Below, piece by piece: positions 23,064 through 33,477 of a stretch of 64,000 nt of DNA. Under the pieces are notes generated by a model that was given only the letters and a program-made list of their open reading frames with translations, was not told the DNA's origin and did no database searches. A program made the position numbers and the translations under genes. Positions within the stretch are counted from its first letter, which is position 1, and the number at the start of each line of letters is the position of its first letter. Source of the stretch: Gigaspora rosea (lineage: Eukaryota; Glomeromycota; Glomeromycetes; Diversisporales; Gigasporaceae); the NCBI GenBank assembly GCA_003550325.1, contig QKWP01000101.1, positions 33,685 through 97,684 of the forward strand, given 5' to 3'.

Positions 23064-24382
23064 TTAGAAAGTACGGCAAATCAATCCAAGTTAGCATCTG
23101 AAAAGATTGCAAATATTGAATCAAAATTTGAAAAAACAACAAATTTATTAAATGATATCCAAACGATTAAAGAACAATTACTTCAAATAAAAAGACAATC
23201 AGAAGCATCAAAGCAAATAGCTGTGAATTCAGAACGTTATGAAAGTGAAGTAGCAAGACAATCTAAAGAAATTTCTGAATGTTATGACCTAGAAACATTT
23301 TATGAAATAGCTGAAATCGAAGATATGATTCGTTTAGTTGAATCAAAAGCGGCAATACTTCAACAACAACTTAAAGAGATCAAACAAAAAGCAAACCAAA
23401 TAGGATCAGATTATCAAATGATACATATGTATGCGCAGAACGCAGAAAAACTACTGAAAATAATGAAGGGCCAATTAATCAGCACAGATAAAGAGGGGTT
23501 AGAGGAAAACTTCAAAAAGCAGTTAATACTCATGATAATGTTAAAACTTCAATAATGCAAGATTATATAAACCAGCAGTCACTAAATCAACAATTGAAAA
23601 TTCTCAAAAAAGAAAAATTACAAAAAATTTCACTCATGCAAACACAAATAACTCAAATTCAAAATGAAAAAGCTTTAGTGGATCGTGAATATGAAGAATT
23701 GAAGAGAATGTACAGCCCTTTAAAACATGAAAATGATGCATTGAGAAAGTCTAATGAACTTTTAAGGCAACAAATTTTGACATCGGAAAACATGAAAGAA
23801 AATCTTGAACAGGAAATAGAACAAACAAAATCTTCTTTTGAACAACAAGAAGCTTTAAAAGAAATTGAAGAAGAAAAATGGTGGGAGGAAGAAAAAGAAT
23901 TAAAAGAACATGAAATTAATTTATATAAAGAAAAAAATAATAAATTGATCGCTACTAATGATGAATTAGAGCAAAAATTGATAAATTCTGAAAGCAAAGT
24001 TGCTATGCTACTTGATCAGATGGAAAGCATTATTGAAGTTTACCGATCTATTGGCGATGTATTCGGCATACCCAATACAGAAGAATCGCCTACGATAAAC
24101 TTTAAAATTCAAGAACCCAAAACATCAGAAATTAGAGATGACTATTTTGATAACTTGGTAAAAGAAAAATATCCGGATCTTCCAAGCTTTGTTCTTCCAG
24201 AATATCCATCATCACCTACGGATACAGAATTCTATGAAATTGTTTCATTTGATGAAAACGACTCTGATATTGATATTGGTAAAAGTAGTGATCAGAGTTC
24301 TAAACTTTCCTACTTTGAAAGTAGTGATCAGAGCTCTAAAATTTCCTATTTTGAAAAACAAATCTATCTGATTAAAAAATAA

Positions 24383-25361
24383 TTATATAATTTATAGAAT
24401 TATGCTTTTGACAATGTATTTGTGTGTATATTTATAGATTGTAAAAAATGTATATGCATATATGTACTCAGTACACGATTAAATAAGAATCAAAAATATA
24501 TTTATAAGACTTATTATTGAAAATTTTTTAATTCTCTATACGCGTATCAAGAGTTTTTTTTTTTTTTAAGATCGAACGCTTTATCGGAGTCTTTATTAAT
24601 TTCATATATTTATTACATTTGTGAATATACTATATTACACATAATTTTTATATTAACTTGGAACTAATTTATCTTCACGTCAAACCTGCCAAGTACAGCA
24701 ATTCCCATTATTAGTGTACCTGGGTTTCGAATGCTACATCTAATCTTATCTATTTATATGTATATTTTCTATTCCCTCATATTTATACAAAGTAACTTCT
24801 AAATAGGTAGTTTTCAAAACTTTGCAACACTTATGTTTTCGGTTTGGTATTATTAGGTTTTATTTAACTTAAAAATTTTGTTTATTTTTTTGTTGCATTA
24901 GCACCCGACGCGTCATTGTATGTAGTACTAATTAGTTATTGGCTAATTACGCGGCGTGACATTTACTAAAATTTTATTTATTTAAAACAAATACTGTAAA
25001 ACAAAAAATAAAATAAAAAAAAATAAAGAAAAAAAACAAAAAAATAAAAAAAATAAAGAAAAACGAAAAAAAATAATAATAATAAAAAATTAAAAGAAGG
25101 CAGAAAGAAAATAGAAGAAAAAAAATTATAAACTAAATCGCCTTTATTTATATAGATAAATTAGCAATTAGTACTAGAAAAGACTTTAATATATTAAATG
25201 CAAAATACATAAGCAATATACCTCGTTATTATCGTTGCGAGGCTCTTCCTACAGTAAATTATAATTTACTCGTATTAGTATATATGTTAAAAGATCAAAA
25301 AAAATAAAGAATTCATACCTCGCAACTATACTCTCTAATAGTGTATCATTAAGTATTCTCC
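24383..25361. other. AT-rich stretch, no gene
   Basis: This is the region after the kelch pseudogene. It contains an A-rich, G-poor tract at about 24985-25130 made of AAAAAATAAAGAA-type units. No coding frame is supported. Confidence 0.4.
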
Positions 25362-25709
25362 TCATGTGCCCCTACTACGCACATAAGAGTCGTAACCATC
25401 CATACCGCTGATATCAATGATAAACGAATCACCGAGACTGAAGTTGTAGTTGTCATCATAAAAGAACTATAATAAAATTATAATGATAATAAATAAATTT
25501 AAGAAATCATAACCCAAACAAATTTAAATAGTTACCTGATTAGTTAATCGACCTGACTCCGTCAGGAGCTTTGCAATTGTTTTGTTTCTTCGTTTTATTA
25601 TTCCTTTATAAGCTGCAATTCTGCATTGCATATTTCTTATGCTTTGCAGAAGGAATCGGTTTTCATTATTAAATCGTTTGTTTTCGCGCTTTGCGAGTAA
25701 TCGCTCATC
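25362..25709 (-). CDS. Two 3' exons of an unknown basic/coiled-coil protein
   Basis: Exon 25709-25536 (58 codons, phase 0 at both ends) and exon 25466-25362 (35 codons with TGA) are joined by a 69-nt GT-AG intron. The first codes a basic, helix-prone segment (RLLAKRENKRFNNENRFLLQ and KGIIKRRNKTIAKLL). The second ends GDSFIIDISGMDGYDSYV then RSRGT. Both splice sites and the phase agree, so this is real coding sequence. No start codon or upstream exon is seen; the DNA just upstream is repeat-derived, so the gene is probably truncated. The last 12 codons recur at two other places near 60.9 and 62.4 kb. I do not recognise the family. Confidence 0.6.
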
Positions 25710-25849
25710 CTATAAAAAAACAAATATTCAGTTAAATAACAATAACGACTTATACGGTACTAGGCGATACGAAAAACATTTGCACGCACTTTAGGTTAGG
25801 TTAACTGACAGAGTTCGTAAGGTTTGGGGTCATGGTATTTATGGTGTGA

Positions 25850-26540
25850 TTTCTAGGTGGCTGTGTGACCGTATGTGGCATGTGACCCGCACCAGGGACC
25901 CGGAAAGATTTGGTTTGGAAATTGCAAAAATTGATTTGGACGTTGGCCAATATTTGGATAAAATTTGGATAAAATCTTCGAATATTGGATTATTTTTCAT
26001 CAAAAAAGCACTGTTGGCCAATCAAAAAACATGATTCTGTGTAACATAACTGGTGAAAATTTTATGTAATTGTGTTGGCTTCAATCCATGCTCAGATAAT
26101 TTTTAATAGGGATGGATTTTTTTTTTTCGTGTGTTTAAAAAAAAAATACTATACCGTATAAATTAACTCCTGTATTTTTGCGAGAGAACTGGTAAAATTG
26201 TAAATATAAACTTGATGAGACTAATTGACAAATGATAGATAACGCACATTTTTGTTGTCTGTATTTTTATTGGTCAGAGATCACATTTATACTGGAAAAT
26301 CAGTCGAACAAACCGCATAATATTTGACAATTTATATATAAATTTAAAGACAGATTCTTATTGGCTAAATCACATGTCTAATGCATCATTTTTATTGGTC
26401 AGATCACATGTTTCATGAAAATCGGCCAAAATTTTGGAAAAATTTGGCCAAAATGCAAAAATTTGGAAATATCAAAATTAGACCCAAAAATTTGGAAATT
26501 TTGGAACGGGTTCCTGGCGCACACGGCCGTAGTGTAACAT
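25850..26540. mobile_element. Possible MITE with imperfect ends
   Basis: CGCACCAGGGACCCGGAAAG near 25887 and, inverted, TGCGCCAGGAACCCGTTCC near 26520 look like diverged terminal repeats. The interior is AT-rich with repeated TTTGGAAATT and TTATTGGTCAGATCACATG motifs. No target duplication was found. Confidence 0.3.
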
Positions 26541-27174
26541 TAACGTGAGTCACGCTAATGTCCAGCGTAAAAAATTCATTTCGATATAGTAAAAAAATCC
26601 TTTTTATAGCAATATAAAAGTTACTCCTATTTTATCTATACAGCCAATTCTCCGCAAGTGCTCCCTTTTTCTTCACAATAAAATATATTGCATTTAGAGT
26701 AATTATTATCATAAGTTGTAATTAAATCTCTCTATAAGTGCACATTTTCCAGATGGAGAGCTCACTCTCTATAACTCCGCGACCTCCCGACTAACTCGCC
26801 CATATTTCATATTTTTATATTACCTGGCCCAAATAAATATACACTGCTCTTAATTTTGCCCAAAAATTCGTTGCTGTCAAAAATTCCATTTTATACCGTT
26901 TTGTACTAAAAATTCCGTTTTATTCATATCTATTATATATGAATTTTTCCGTGTCCCTGCCTCCAGGATTATGATCCGGCATATGCGATTTTTACTATAT
27001 GAAATTGCTCACTTTCATGCAGCATGTAAACAAAAATTGATTGGTTAAATGAATAAACTGGTGACTGTAATCACCTGACTTGCTGTTCTTTTTGAAATTT
27101 TATTGGCTAATAACTCAAAATCAATTTGTTGGTTATCTTGTCGATCACGTGATCAGGTGTCACGTGTTACCGTG
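26541..27174. other. Gene-free stretch
   Basis: This is AT-rich DNA without coding frames. Several TTGGTTAA and CACGTGAT motifs near 27040-27160 resemble the ends of other short elements in the window, but I could not define an element. Confidence 0.35.
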
Positions 27175-27183
27175 GTCATAGTT

Positions 27184-27972
27184 GCAAATCTTACGTTTTG
27201 ATACTCCTCAAAAATTACTTTACTTTTTTGATACCGATCTGCATATATACACGTGACTTGTGTTACACTAAGGCCCAGTGTATTGTTTTTGCAAAAATAA
27301 TTTTGGTTACACGCTGTTAATGTCATGTAACGTTACACAAGTCTAATTTTGCCCGGCATTAAGCTTAATGCTGGTAGGCACTATTATGATAATGCCCCGG
27401 CGGGGTTAGACATAATTCCGGTCCACCATAACCCTAAATCTAGTGGTACCCTAACCCGGCATTAAGCTTAATGCTGGTGGGCACTATCATGATAATGCCC
27501 CCGGCGGGGTTAGACATAATTCCGGCCCACCCTAACCCTAAATCTAGTGGTACCCTAACCCGGCATTAAGCTTAATGCTGGTGGGCACTATCATGATAAT
27601 GCCCCCGGCGGGGTTAGACATAATTCCGGCCCACCCTAACCCTAAATCTAGGGGTACCCGGCATTAAGCTTAATGCTAGTGGGCACTATCATGATAATGA
27701 CCGGCGGGGTTAGACATAATTCCGGGGGCATTATCATGATAGTGCCCACCAGCATTAAGATTAATGCCGGGGCAAAATTAAACTTGTGTAATGTTACACG
27801 ACATTACGGCGTGTAACCAAAAATTATTTTTGCAAACCAATGCACTGGGCCTTTGTATAATACAAGTCATGTGTATTTAGGCAGATCGGTATCAAAAAAG
27901 TAAAGTAATTTTGGGGTACATACAGGAGTATCAAAAAAGTATGTGCAGGAGTATTAAAAGCGTAAGATTTGC
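27184..27972. mobile_element. 789-bp Mutator-like element with palindromic tandem repeats
   Basis: The termini are GCAAATCTTACG and its inverse. Arms of about 180 bp pair across the element, with a ~40-bp duplication in the right arm (AGGAGTATCAAAAAAGTA). A perfect 9-bp duplication, GTCATAGTT, flanks it at 27175-27183 and 27973-27981. The middle is a tandem array (separate entry). No transposase is present. Confidence 0.9.
27357..27770 (+). repeat. Tandem ~116-bp units with palindromic cores
   Basis: About three and a half copies of GGCATTAAGCTTAATGCTGG ... GGGCACTATCATGATAATGC ... GCGGGGTTAGACATAATTCC ... CACCCTAACCCTAAATCTAG. GCATTAAGCTTAATGC is a perfect 16-bp palindrome. The last copy turns around into the inverted right arm. 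Copies are nearly identical, so the expansion is recent. Confidence 0.9.
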
Positions 27973-27989
27973 GTCATAGTTTCATTTAT

Positions 27990-29032
27990 TGGCATTGATT
28001 AGGAATCCTAATTTTCTGCTGTGACAAACCCAAATTCTGCCTGCTTTGCACTTCGAATTATGCGAATTATGCGATAAATTTTTTAAATTATGCTAAAGAT
28101 TATGCGGATCAGATAGAAATATGCGAAATTTATTTTTATAAATTTTTATCGTTATCGTTATTGTAAGTACTGAACCCCATCAGTAATTTACCAATAAAAC
28201 CACAAATTCTGTGTAATATAAGATTACAAAAAGAGTCGTGTTTACTAAACTGTCTTTTGCGCCAAACAAAAAACTCCCTGCAAAATTTTAGTATATGGCC
28301 ACGCAAAGTTAATTTTTCGTTTTGAATAACCACTGACCTTTTTTTAAAATTACAATCATGCCAATTATTCCATTTTTGCTATTTAAATTTTTCTCCGGTA
28401 TTACTTGATAGTGACCTTAATTTTCTGATAGAACCGAAAAAAATCTAAATTTTCTGGGTGTGAACATGAGCATATTAATTTCAGTAGATTAAAAAAAAAG
28501 CTGAAATTTTGGAACACCATGTAATGCAAAACATTAACTTTGTATCCTAATATATGTTTCTTATTAAATTTTTATACTACTTTAACGATATGTTTTATTA
28601 TTAATGTTCTACAGTTATTTGAAATACTGCGTCCAATAGGAAATTAATAACTCAATCTTTAATTCCGGCCATTTTATGTGCAGATTATGCTTTATTAGTT
28701 ATGCAAAATTCATCTTGATATGCGAATATAGCTGTCGCATATGCTTCTGTAGTAAAATCTAAATTATGCTATCGCAGATCTGCAGTATTCCTAGTATTGG
28801 CCGATTTGGAGTCACGTGATAACGCACTTTGCTTGGTTTTTCGATACATATTATAACGGAAAAAAAAATTATACCTCCAAAACGTTCACATTATACTGTC
28901 TGCACTGACTATAAATTTGATACTATTTTTTAAAAGTTGAAGAGTTATTACAATAAAGAAAAAAGACGACTAAGTCGCGTGATAATACATCCAATCAGAT
29001 TTTGAGATCAGGTATAACGTGAAATCAAAACA
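27990..29032. other. Gene-free stretch with MITE fragments
   Basis: No gene is supported. GGCCACGCAAAGTTAATTTT at 28299 and the next ~100 bp match, inverted, the right end of the MITE at 47520-47757, so this is a partial MITE C copy. Around 28050-28120 and 28680-28780 TATGCG-rich segments look like fragments of another element. Confidence 0.45.
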
Positions 29033-29039
29033 ATCGAAT

Positions 29040-29046
<7 letters not shown>

Positions 29047-29075
<29 letters not shown>

Positions 29076-29401
29076 TGTCAAAGTGCCCACTTTGGGGATT
29101 GGCTTTTATTCAAGATATATTAGACCTCGGCACTCTACATAGAGGGAAAGCCGATATTTGTACATTGACGAGAATACAACTAGCCTCACCTGCAACTTTT
29201 GGTTGCCTATTTAAGTAGCCACCCGAAGGTTCTACCCTAGCTGCCATACCTGCAACCCACATACTGGCATTGTCTATTTAAACCCTCTGATCTTCTGCCT
29301 CCTGCTGGTCCATCTTGTATCACCGGAACAGCCACCAGCTACTAAACCTGGAGTTCGTACTGGATACTAACCGCACCCTTAGGACTAGTTTATCCTCAGT
29401 G
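29047..29401 (-). mobile_element. 5'-truncated SINE copy, minus strand
   Basis: Read on the minus strand, it matches the 3' part of the SINE at 14303-15010 (CAGAGGGTTTAAATAG, then GTAGAACCTTCGGG, then AACCAAAAGTTGC). It ends in a poly(A) tail that appears here as the run of T beginning near 29041. The 14-mer ATCGAATAACTTTT occurs at 29033-29046 and 29402-29415 as target duplication. The tRNA-like head is missing, as expected from incomplete reverse transcription. Confidence 0.87.
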
Positions 29402-29535
29402 GATCGAATAACTTTTACCTAACATCCTAAACTAAGTTCTAATGGAATATATGACTAATATATGGCTATATCAAATGTATAAAATTTAATATTATAAATT
29501 ACATATAATCAAAATTTATTAATATTATAGTAGGA

Positions 29536-29770
29536 GAAATTTATTTGTCGCCCCCCGCAATATGAATATTTGTCACGGGTTTATTTATAACTCAAAACTT
29601 TACTAAGATAATACCTATTGCACTTCTAACAAAAAATGATCCTCTCGCAATTCTGTATTAATCTTAATCCTAACTTTAATAATTTTGACCCTGACCCTAA
29701 CCCTAACTTTACTTTAATATTATTATCAGCTTATTGGCCATGATAGTCACGGGGCCGACAAATGCATTTT
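29536..29770. mobile_element. Possible MITE with TTTGTCG ends
   Basis: ATTTGTCGCCCCCCGCAATA at the left and ATTTGTCGGCCCCGTGACTA, inverted, at the right pair imperfectly. The interior has CCCTGACCCTAACCCTAAC. No clear target duplication is seen. Confidence 0.45.
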
Positions 29771-29795
29771 TCATTATAGTATTATTCAAATAAAA

Positions 29796-30010
29796 TTACC
29801 GGCTATCTTGCACAGCCATTTCGACATTGGTACTAGTGTTATACATTACATTACGTATTTTCAGCTTTTCTTCATATGTTAAAGTCCTATTCTTTATAGC
29901 CGCATCTCGAAGGTCCGAAACTTCCCAACGAATTTCTTTAATTCTTAGCTTACATTGGTTCTCAAAATGCTCAGCATTCATTTTAGGAAGCATTTTATTA
30001 CAAATGTCAC
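29796..30010 (-). CDS. Orphan exon of an unknown protein
   Basis: A minus-strand frame, preceded by an AG acceptor near 30012, encodes GDICNKMLPKMNAEHFENQC followed by a charged, helix-prone stretch (RIKEIRWEVSDLRDAAIKNR), ending with TAA at 29796. A GT after the residues QDSR could also be a splice donor. Coding character is good but no neighbour exons were found; both sides are repeats. It is probably a leftover piece of a gene. I do not recognise the family. Confidence 0.4.
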
Positions 30011-30203
30011 CTACAATTCATGATTGAAAAAAAAACATTTATAATAAGCATAGTTTAAAACATTTCGTAAATAACACCATGAAGTTCGATCTCTATAATT
30101 GTCTGAAGGACATTACTGTAGAGGTCATAGGAAGATATTCATGTGATTAGTTAATTTTTGAAGTTCTAACCGTGATCTCCCGTTATAATTATCCAATCAG
30201 AAT

Positions 30204-31219
30204 TAATGATGAGCAAATCCTGATTTTTTCAAAAATTCCACACAGGATGTGGGATCCCACGCTGGATAGTGCGGGATTGAGTAGAGTTTCTGGATTTTTT
30301 CTGATTAATAAATGTCACGGATGATCATGAAATTGGATGAAGGTGAAATTTGAATCTATTTTATGTACAATTTTTAAAAATTTTTAGGGACTTTTTTGTT
30401 AAATTTTTTTTATGGTTGAATTAGGATTTAGGGTTAGAGTTATTAATAAAGGAGTATAGATGGATTTTGGTATGTTTATATTTTCATATTGAGATCCCTA
30501 AATTTCACCATCATCCGATTTCACAATCATCCGCGACAATAAATATATATATATATATCATTACTAGTAATGTAATTTCTCGTTAAAATAATGATCATTT
30601 CTTATAAATCTAACAATATTTATTACAAATAAAAATGCTTATATAAATTTTACCTAATTTTAAAATATTTGGATCTTATAATTATTAAATTCATCAATTC
30701 AGATTTGCCTTAATTTTATCAATTTTTAAAATATTATTATATAAATATATATTTAAAAATTATAATGGTAACAAAGCGATCAATTATAAGCATATAAAAA
30801 TTTACAAGTAATCAGGGCATAATTAGGTATAAATGTACTAGAATTTATAAATAATCAGGTACTGTACATATGTACAGTACAAAAATTTATAACCCGGCTA
30901 TATACATCATAAGCAACTCATAAGAAATTTATAATTGGCTTATAGTTTTTGAATTACATAACTGATTGGCTCAAATTTTATTTAAACTTATCATTCAAAA
31001 GATTTAATATTTTTATTTAAGTACATCAAATATTAATTAGGAATTGGCCCACTTATATTAAAGCAGGCTGGATTATTTGTTAATGCAGGCCAGATGATAT
31101 GCTAACACAAGCCCAAAAATCTTATATTAAAATCCCGCATGGAAGTTTTTAAATCCCGCGCATTCCATGTGGGATCCCACACGGGATCACACACGGATCC
31201 TGTGAGTTGCCTATTACTA
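30204..31219. mobile_element. hAT-type element E, copy 1, with nested MITE D
   Basis: It starts TAATGATGAGCAAATCC and ends TTACTA, and is flanked by the 8-bp duplication ATCAGAAT (30196-30203 and 31220-31227). It aligns with 47004-48161 along its length. GGGATCCCAC-type motifs sit inside both ends. MITE D (30314-30537) is inserted in it. There is no transposase, so it is non-autonomous. Confidence 0.88.
30314..30537. mobile_element. MITE D, copy 2, nested in hAT element E
   Basis: It is over 90% identical to 20576-20801, flanked by AATAAAT on both sides. It is younger than the hAT copy it sits in. The other hAT E copy lacks it and reads GATTAATAAATATATAT straight through. Confidence 0.9.
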
Positions 31220-31227
31220 ATCAGAAT

Positions 31228-31700
31228 GTACAGTTTTTAAAGGATACTATTGCTATTAAAAAATGAAAAATACTTTTATACAAAAAATTTACAAACCAAT
31301 AATGTGTAAAATGGGCAAATGTAATACTCATTATTAATAAATCCAAGATATCAACTGAATCTACTATTAAAGGTTCACGTTTACAAAAAGCTTTAAAATA
31401 TATAAATAAGTTGTCAAAATGATTAAATTTTATATGAACATTTTATTGTATTAAGTAAATATTATGTAATAATTTAATTTAATTATATATGTAATAATTT
31501 AATTTAATAAAATTATATTATTTATTTAATAAATAAGTTATATAATAATTTATTTAAAATAAAAAAAAATTACATAAATGAATAAAATTCAATAGTGCAA
31601 GAAACAAAATTTTTGTAATACTTCTTCAAACTCTAATCCTGAATATTTTACTGGCCCATTTTCAAAACCATCATTGTCACAAAAAGAATTGTTGTTGTGT
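31228..31700. other. AT-rich stretch, no gene
   Basis: Runs of TTATATAATAATTTAATTTAA-like sequence near 31440-31560. No coding frame is supported. Confidence 0.4.
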
Positions 31701-33477
31701 TTTTTTTTTTGCTAGCCTTTTAAATATTCTAGCAAAGAAAGAACTTTTTTATTGATACTTTCTTGCAAAAACGCAAGACAGTACAGACATTTGGACCCAT
31801 TATTAATATAGCAAAACTTGTGATATGTATGGCCACATGCTAAAGCAATAATTGTATCCATATTCATAGGCAAACAAGCAAAACAAAATAACAATTGGAT
31901 ATATCGCAATAACGAAAAGGATCAGAATTATGGGAAGTACTAAAACCCAAAGAAGATACCACAATTGTGCTTCTAACATTTTCATCACAACTAATAAAAT
32001 CGTATTATAGTCATTTTTTTCACTCCCTATTTTTAGTAGGTAGTACTGGATCAGCCTGCAATTGATAAATTAATGGAATTTTATGATTAAATAATCATAC
32101 ATAAATTTTTGAAAAACATTGCAAAAGAAAACATAAAGTTTTTTGGTTAAAATTGAAATATCATGCACAGAATATTCATAAGTTGCCCATGGTGATATAT
32201 GCACAAATTTCTCTTTAAAGCCATTATCATCAAGACGTAATTGGTTGATATAATGTCTATATTTGATAATTTGCTAGATTTTGGTATACTTTTGGGTACT
32301 TTGACATAGAAGGCTGTGAAATATCTTGATGGTCAAATCAGAAAACTTGGAAAGCTCTGCTATTATTGTCTCTAAGATGGGATAATTGTTTAAGTCCTAA
32401 TAAAAGATATCAAAAAGAAACATTAATGGTACCTTTGAATAGTTTTTATAGTTGAACTTAAAAAAAACAGTCCAAACACAAAAGCAAAATTCAAGATAAG
32501 TATTAAAATTACCTGATCGAAAAAATAGGGCATAAATGTCTGAAACAAGAGAAATCATATTATCTAGAAGGTCTTTAAGTACAAGATATTCAGCATCTTT
32601 ACAAATCGATCCAAACTTTAATTTGATGTTTGTGGAAATTTCTTGCCATGTGCTATAAGAAATCTCTAAAATGAAATTGATATGCTATAGTTTAGGGTTT
32701 TGCACAAGAGGTTTTTTGTCTCCAAAAATAAATAACAATGCAGAAAAAAATGGCTAGTATTTAAGAAGCACCAATTCCTAGCTATTTAACGAAATTTGCT
32801 AAGGGCCTATCTTTTCGTATATTATGCAGGCAAATTTGTCTGTGAAATTTGATTTTTGTACTATTACTAAAAAACGAAGTAGGAGAGGTCCCTCCAAAAT
32901 ATATTTAATCCAATTTGGTTAGATTTGAATAATATTATCATAAGGTAATATCTGTATAAAATGTGTTAATGATCATTAAATACTAACTGAAAGTTGCCCT
33001 TATCGTACATTACTGCGCCACATATTTGTCGATCGAACTTAAAAAAAAGGTTTATCGAATATACGATATATATATAGTTTTTTTTTGAAACTATATATAC
33101 AAAATTATTGTTTTCACATTTTGTTCTGAAAAGGAAAGTGTTTTGATTTTTTTTAAGTTATAAATGCTTATTATTTAACGATGTTATTCATTTTTTATCA
33201 AAAATATTAATCGTGTTTAAAAAAAATTACAGCTTTTTTTTTCTCATGAATGAATATGTACCAGATAGTATAAATAATACAGTTATGTTCCATGATTAGA
33301 CAATTTTTATTGTAAAGCAAAAGCACTTATTAATTTTTAAAATAAAAATTCAATTTTAACTAACTTACATAGTAAAATTTACAAATATTTGAGTGTAAGA
33401 TAAGACAATAAATTACACTTAGTTTAAAATTAGTAATTTATATTCTAAGCGAATATTTATTTTTTAGCTTATTTACA

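Larger units (their letters stand above)
19930..24382 (+). pseudogene. Tea1-like kelch-repeat and coiled-coil protein, degenerate
   Basis: Coding blocks at about 19930-20191, 20281-20373, 20452-20517, 20857-21018, 21092-21194, 21271-21632, 21728-21770, 21843-21937, 22018-22956 and 23068-24382 make an N-terminal kelch propeller and a C-terminal coiled coil. The kelch blades show NPFPRYGHSS, FIFGGVVEGKPQNDVFVIET, ISGDIPHPRSGH, VFGGLLKYPTESPNDF, RHSHSATVIGTFMCIFGGQ and VFGGMTNDNKELSDL. In fungi this architecture is typical of cell-end polarity factors such as Tea1. Lesions: a TGA at 20868-20870 where Trp is expected, a 142-bp MITE inside an exon (21323-21464), a TGA at 22704-22706, and a frameshift near 23508. 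At two introns the expected acceptor reads TG, not AG. The first exon start is uncertain. Introns are otherwise GT-AG. One intron contains another MITE (20576-20801). Confidence 0.85.

Noticed and set aside
23659-23997. 112-codon Ser/Phe-rich minus-strand frame
   Set aside because: It is the antisense shadow of the coiled-coil part of the kelch gene.
29690-29705. True telomere or subtelomere
   Set aside because: Only two or three CCCTAA units are present inside a MITE-like element, far from any sequence end.
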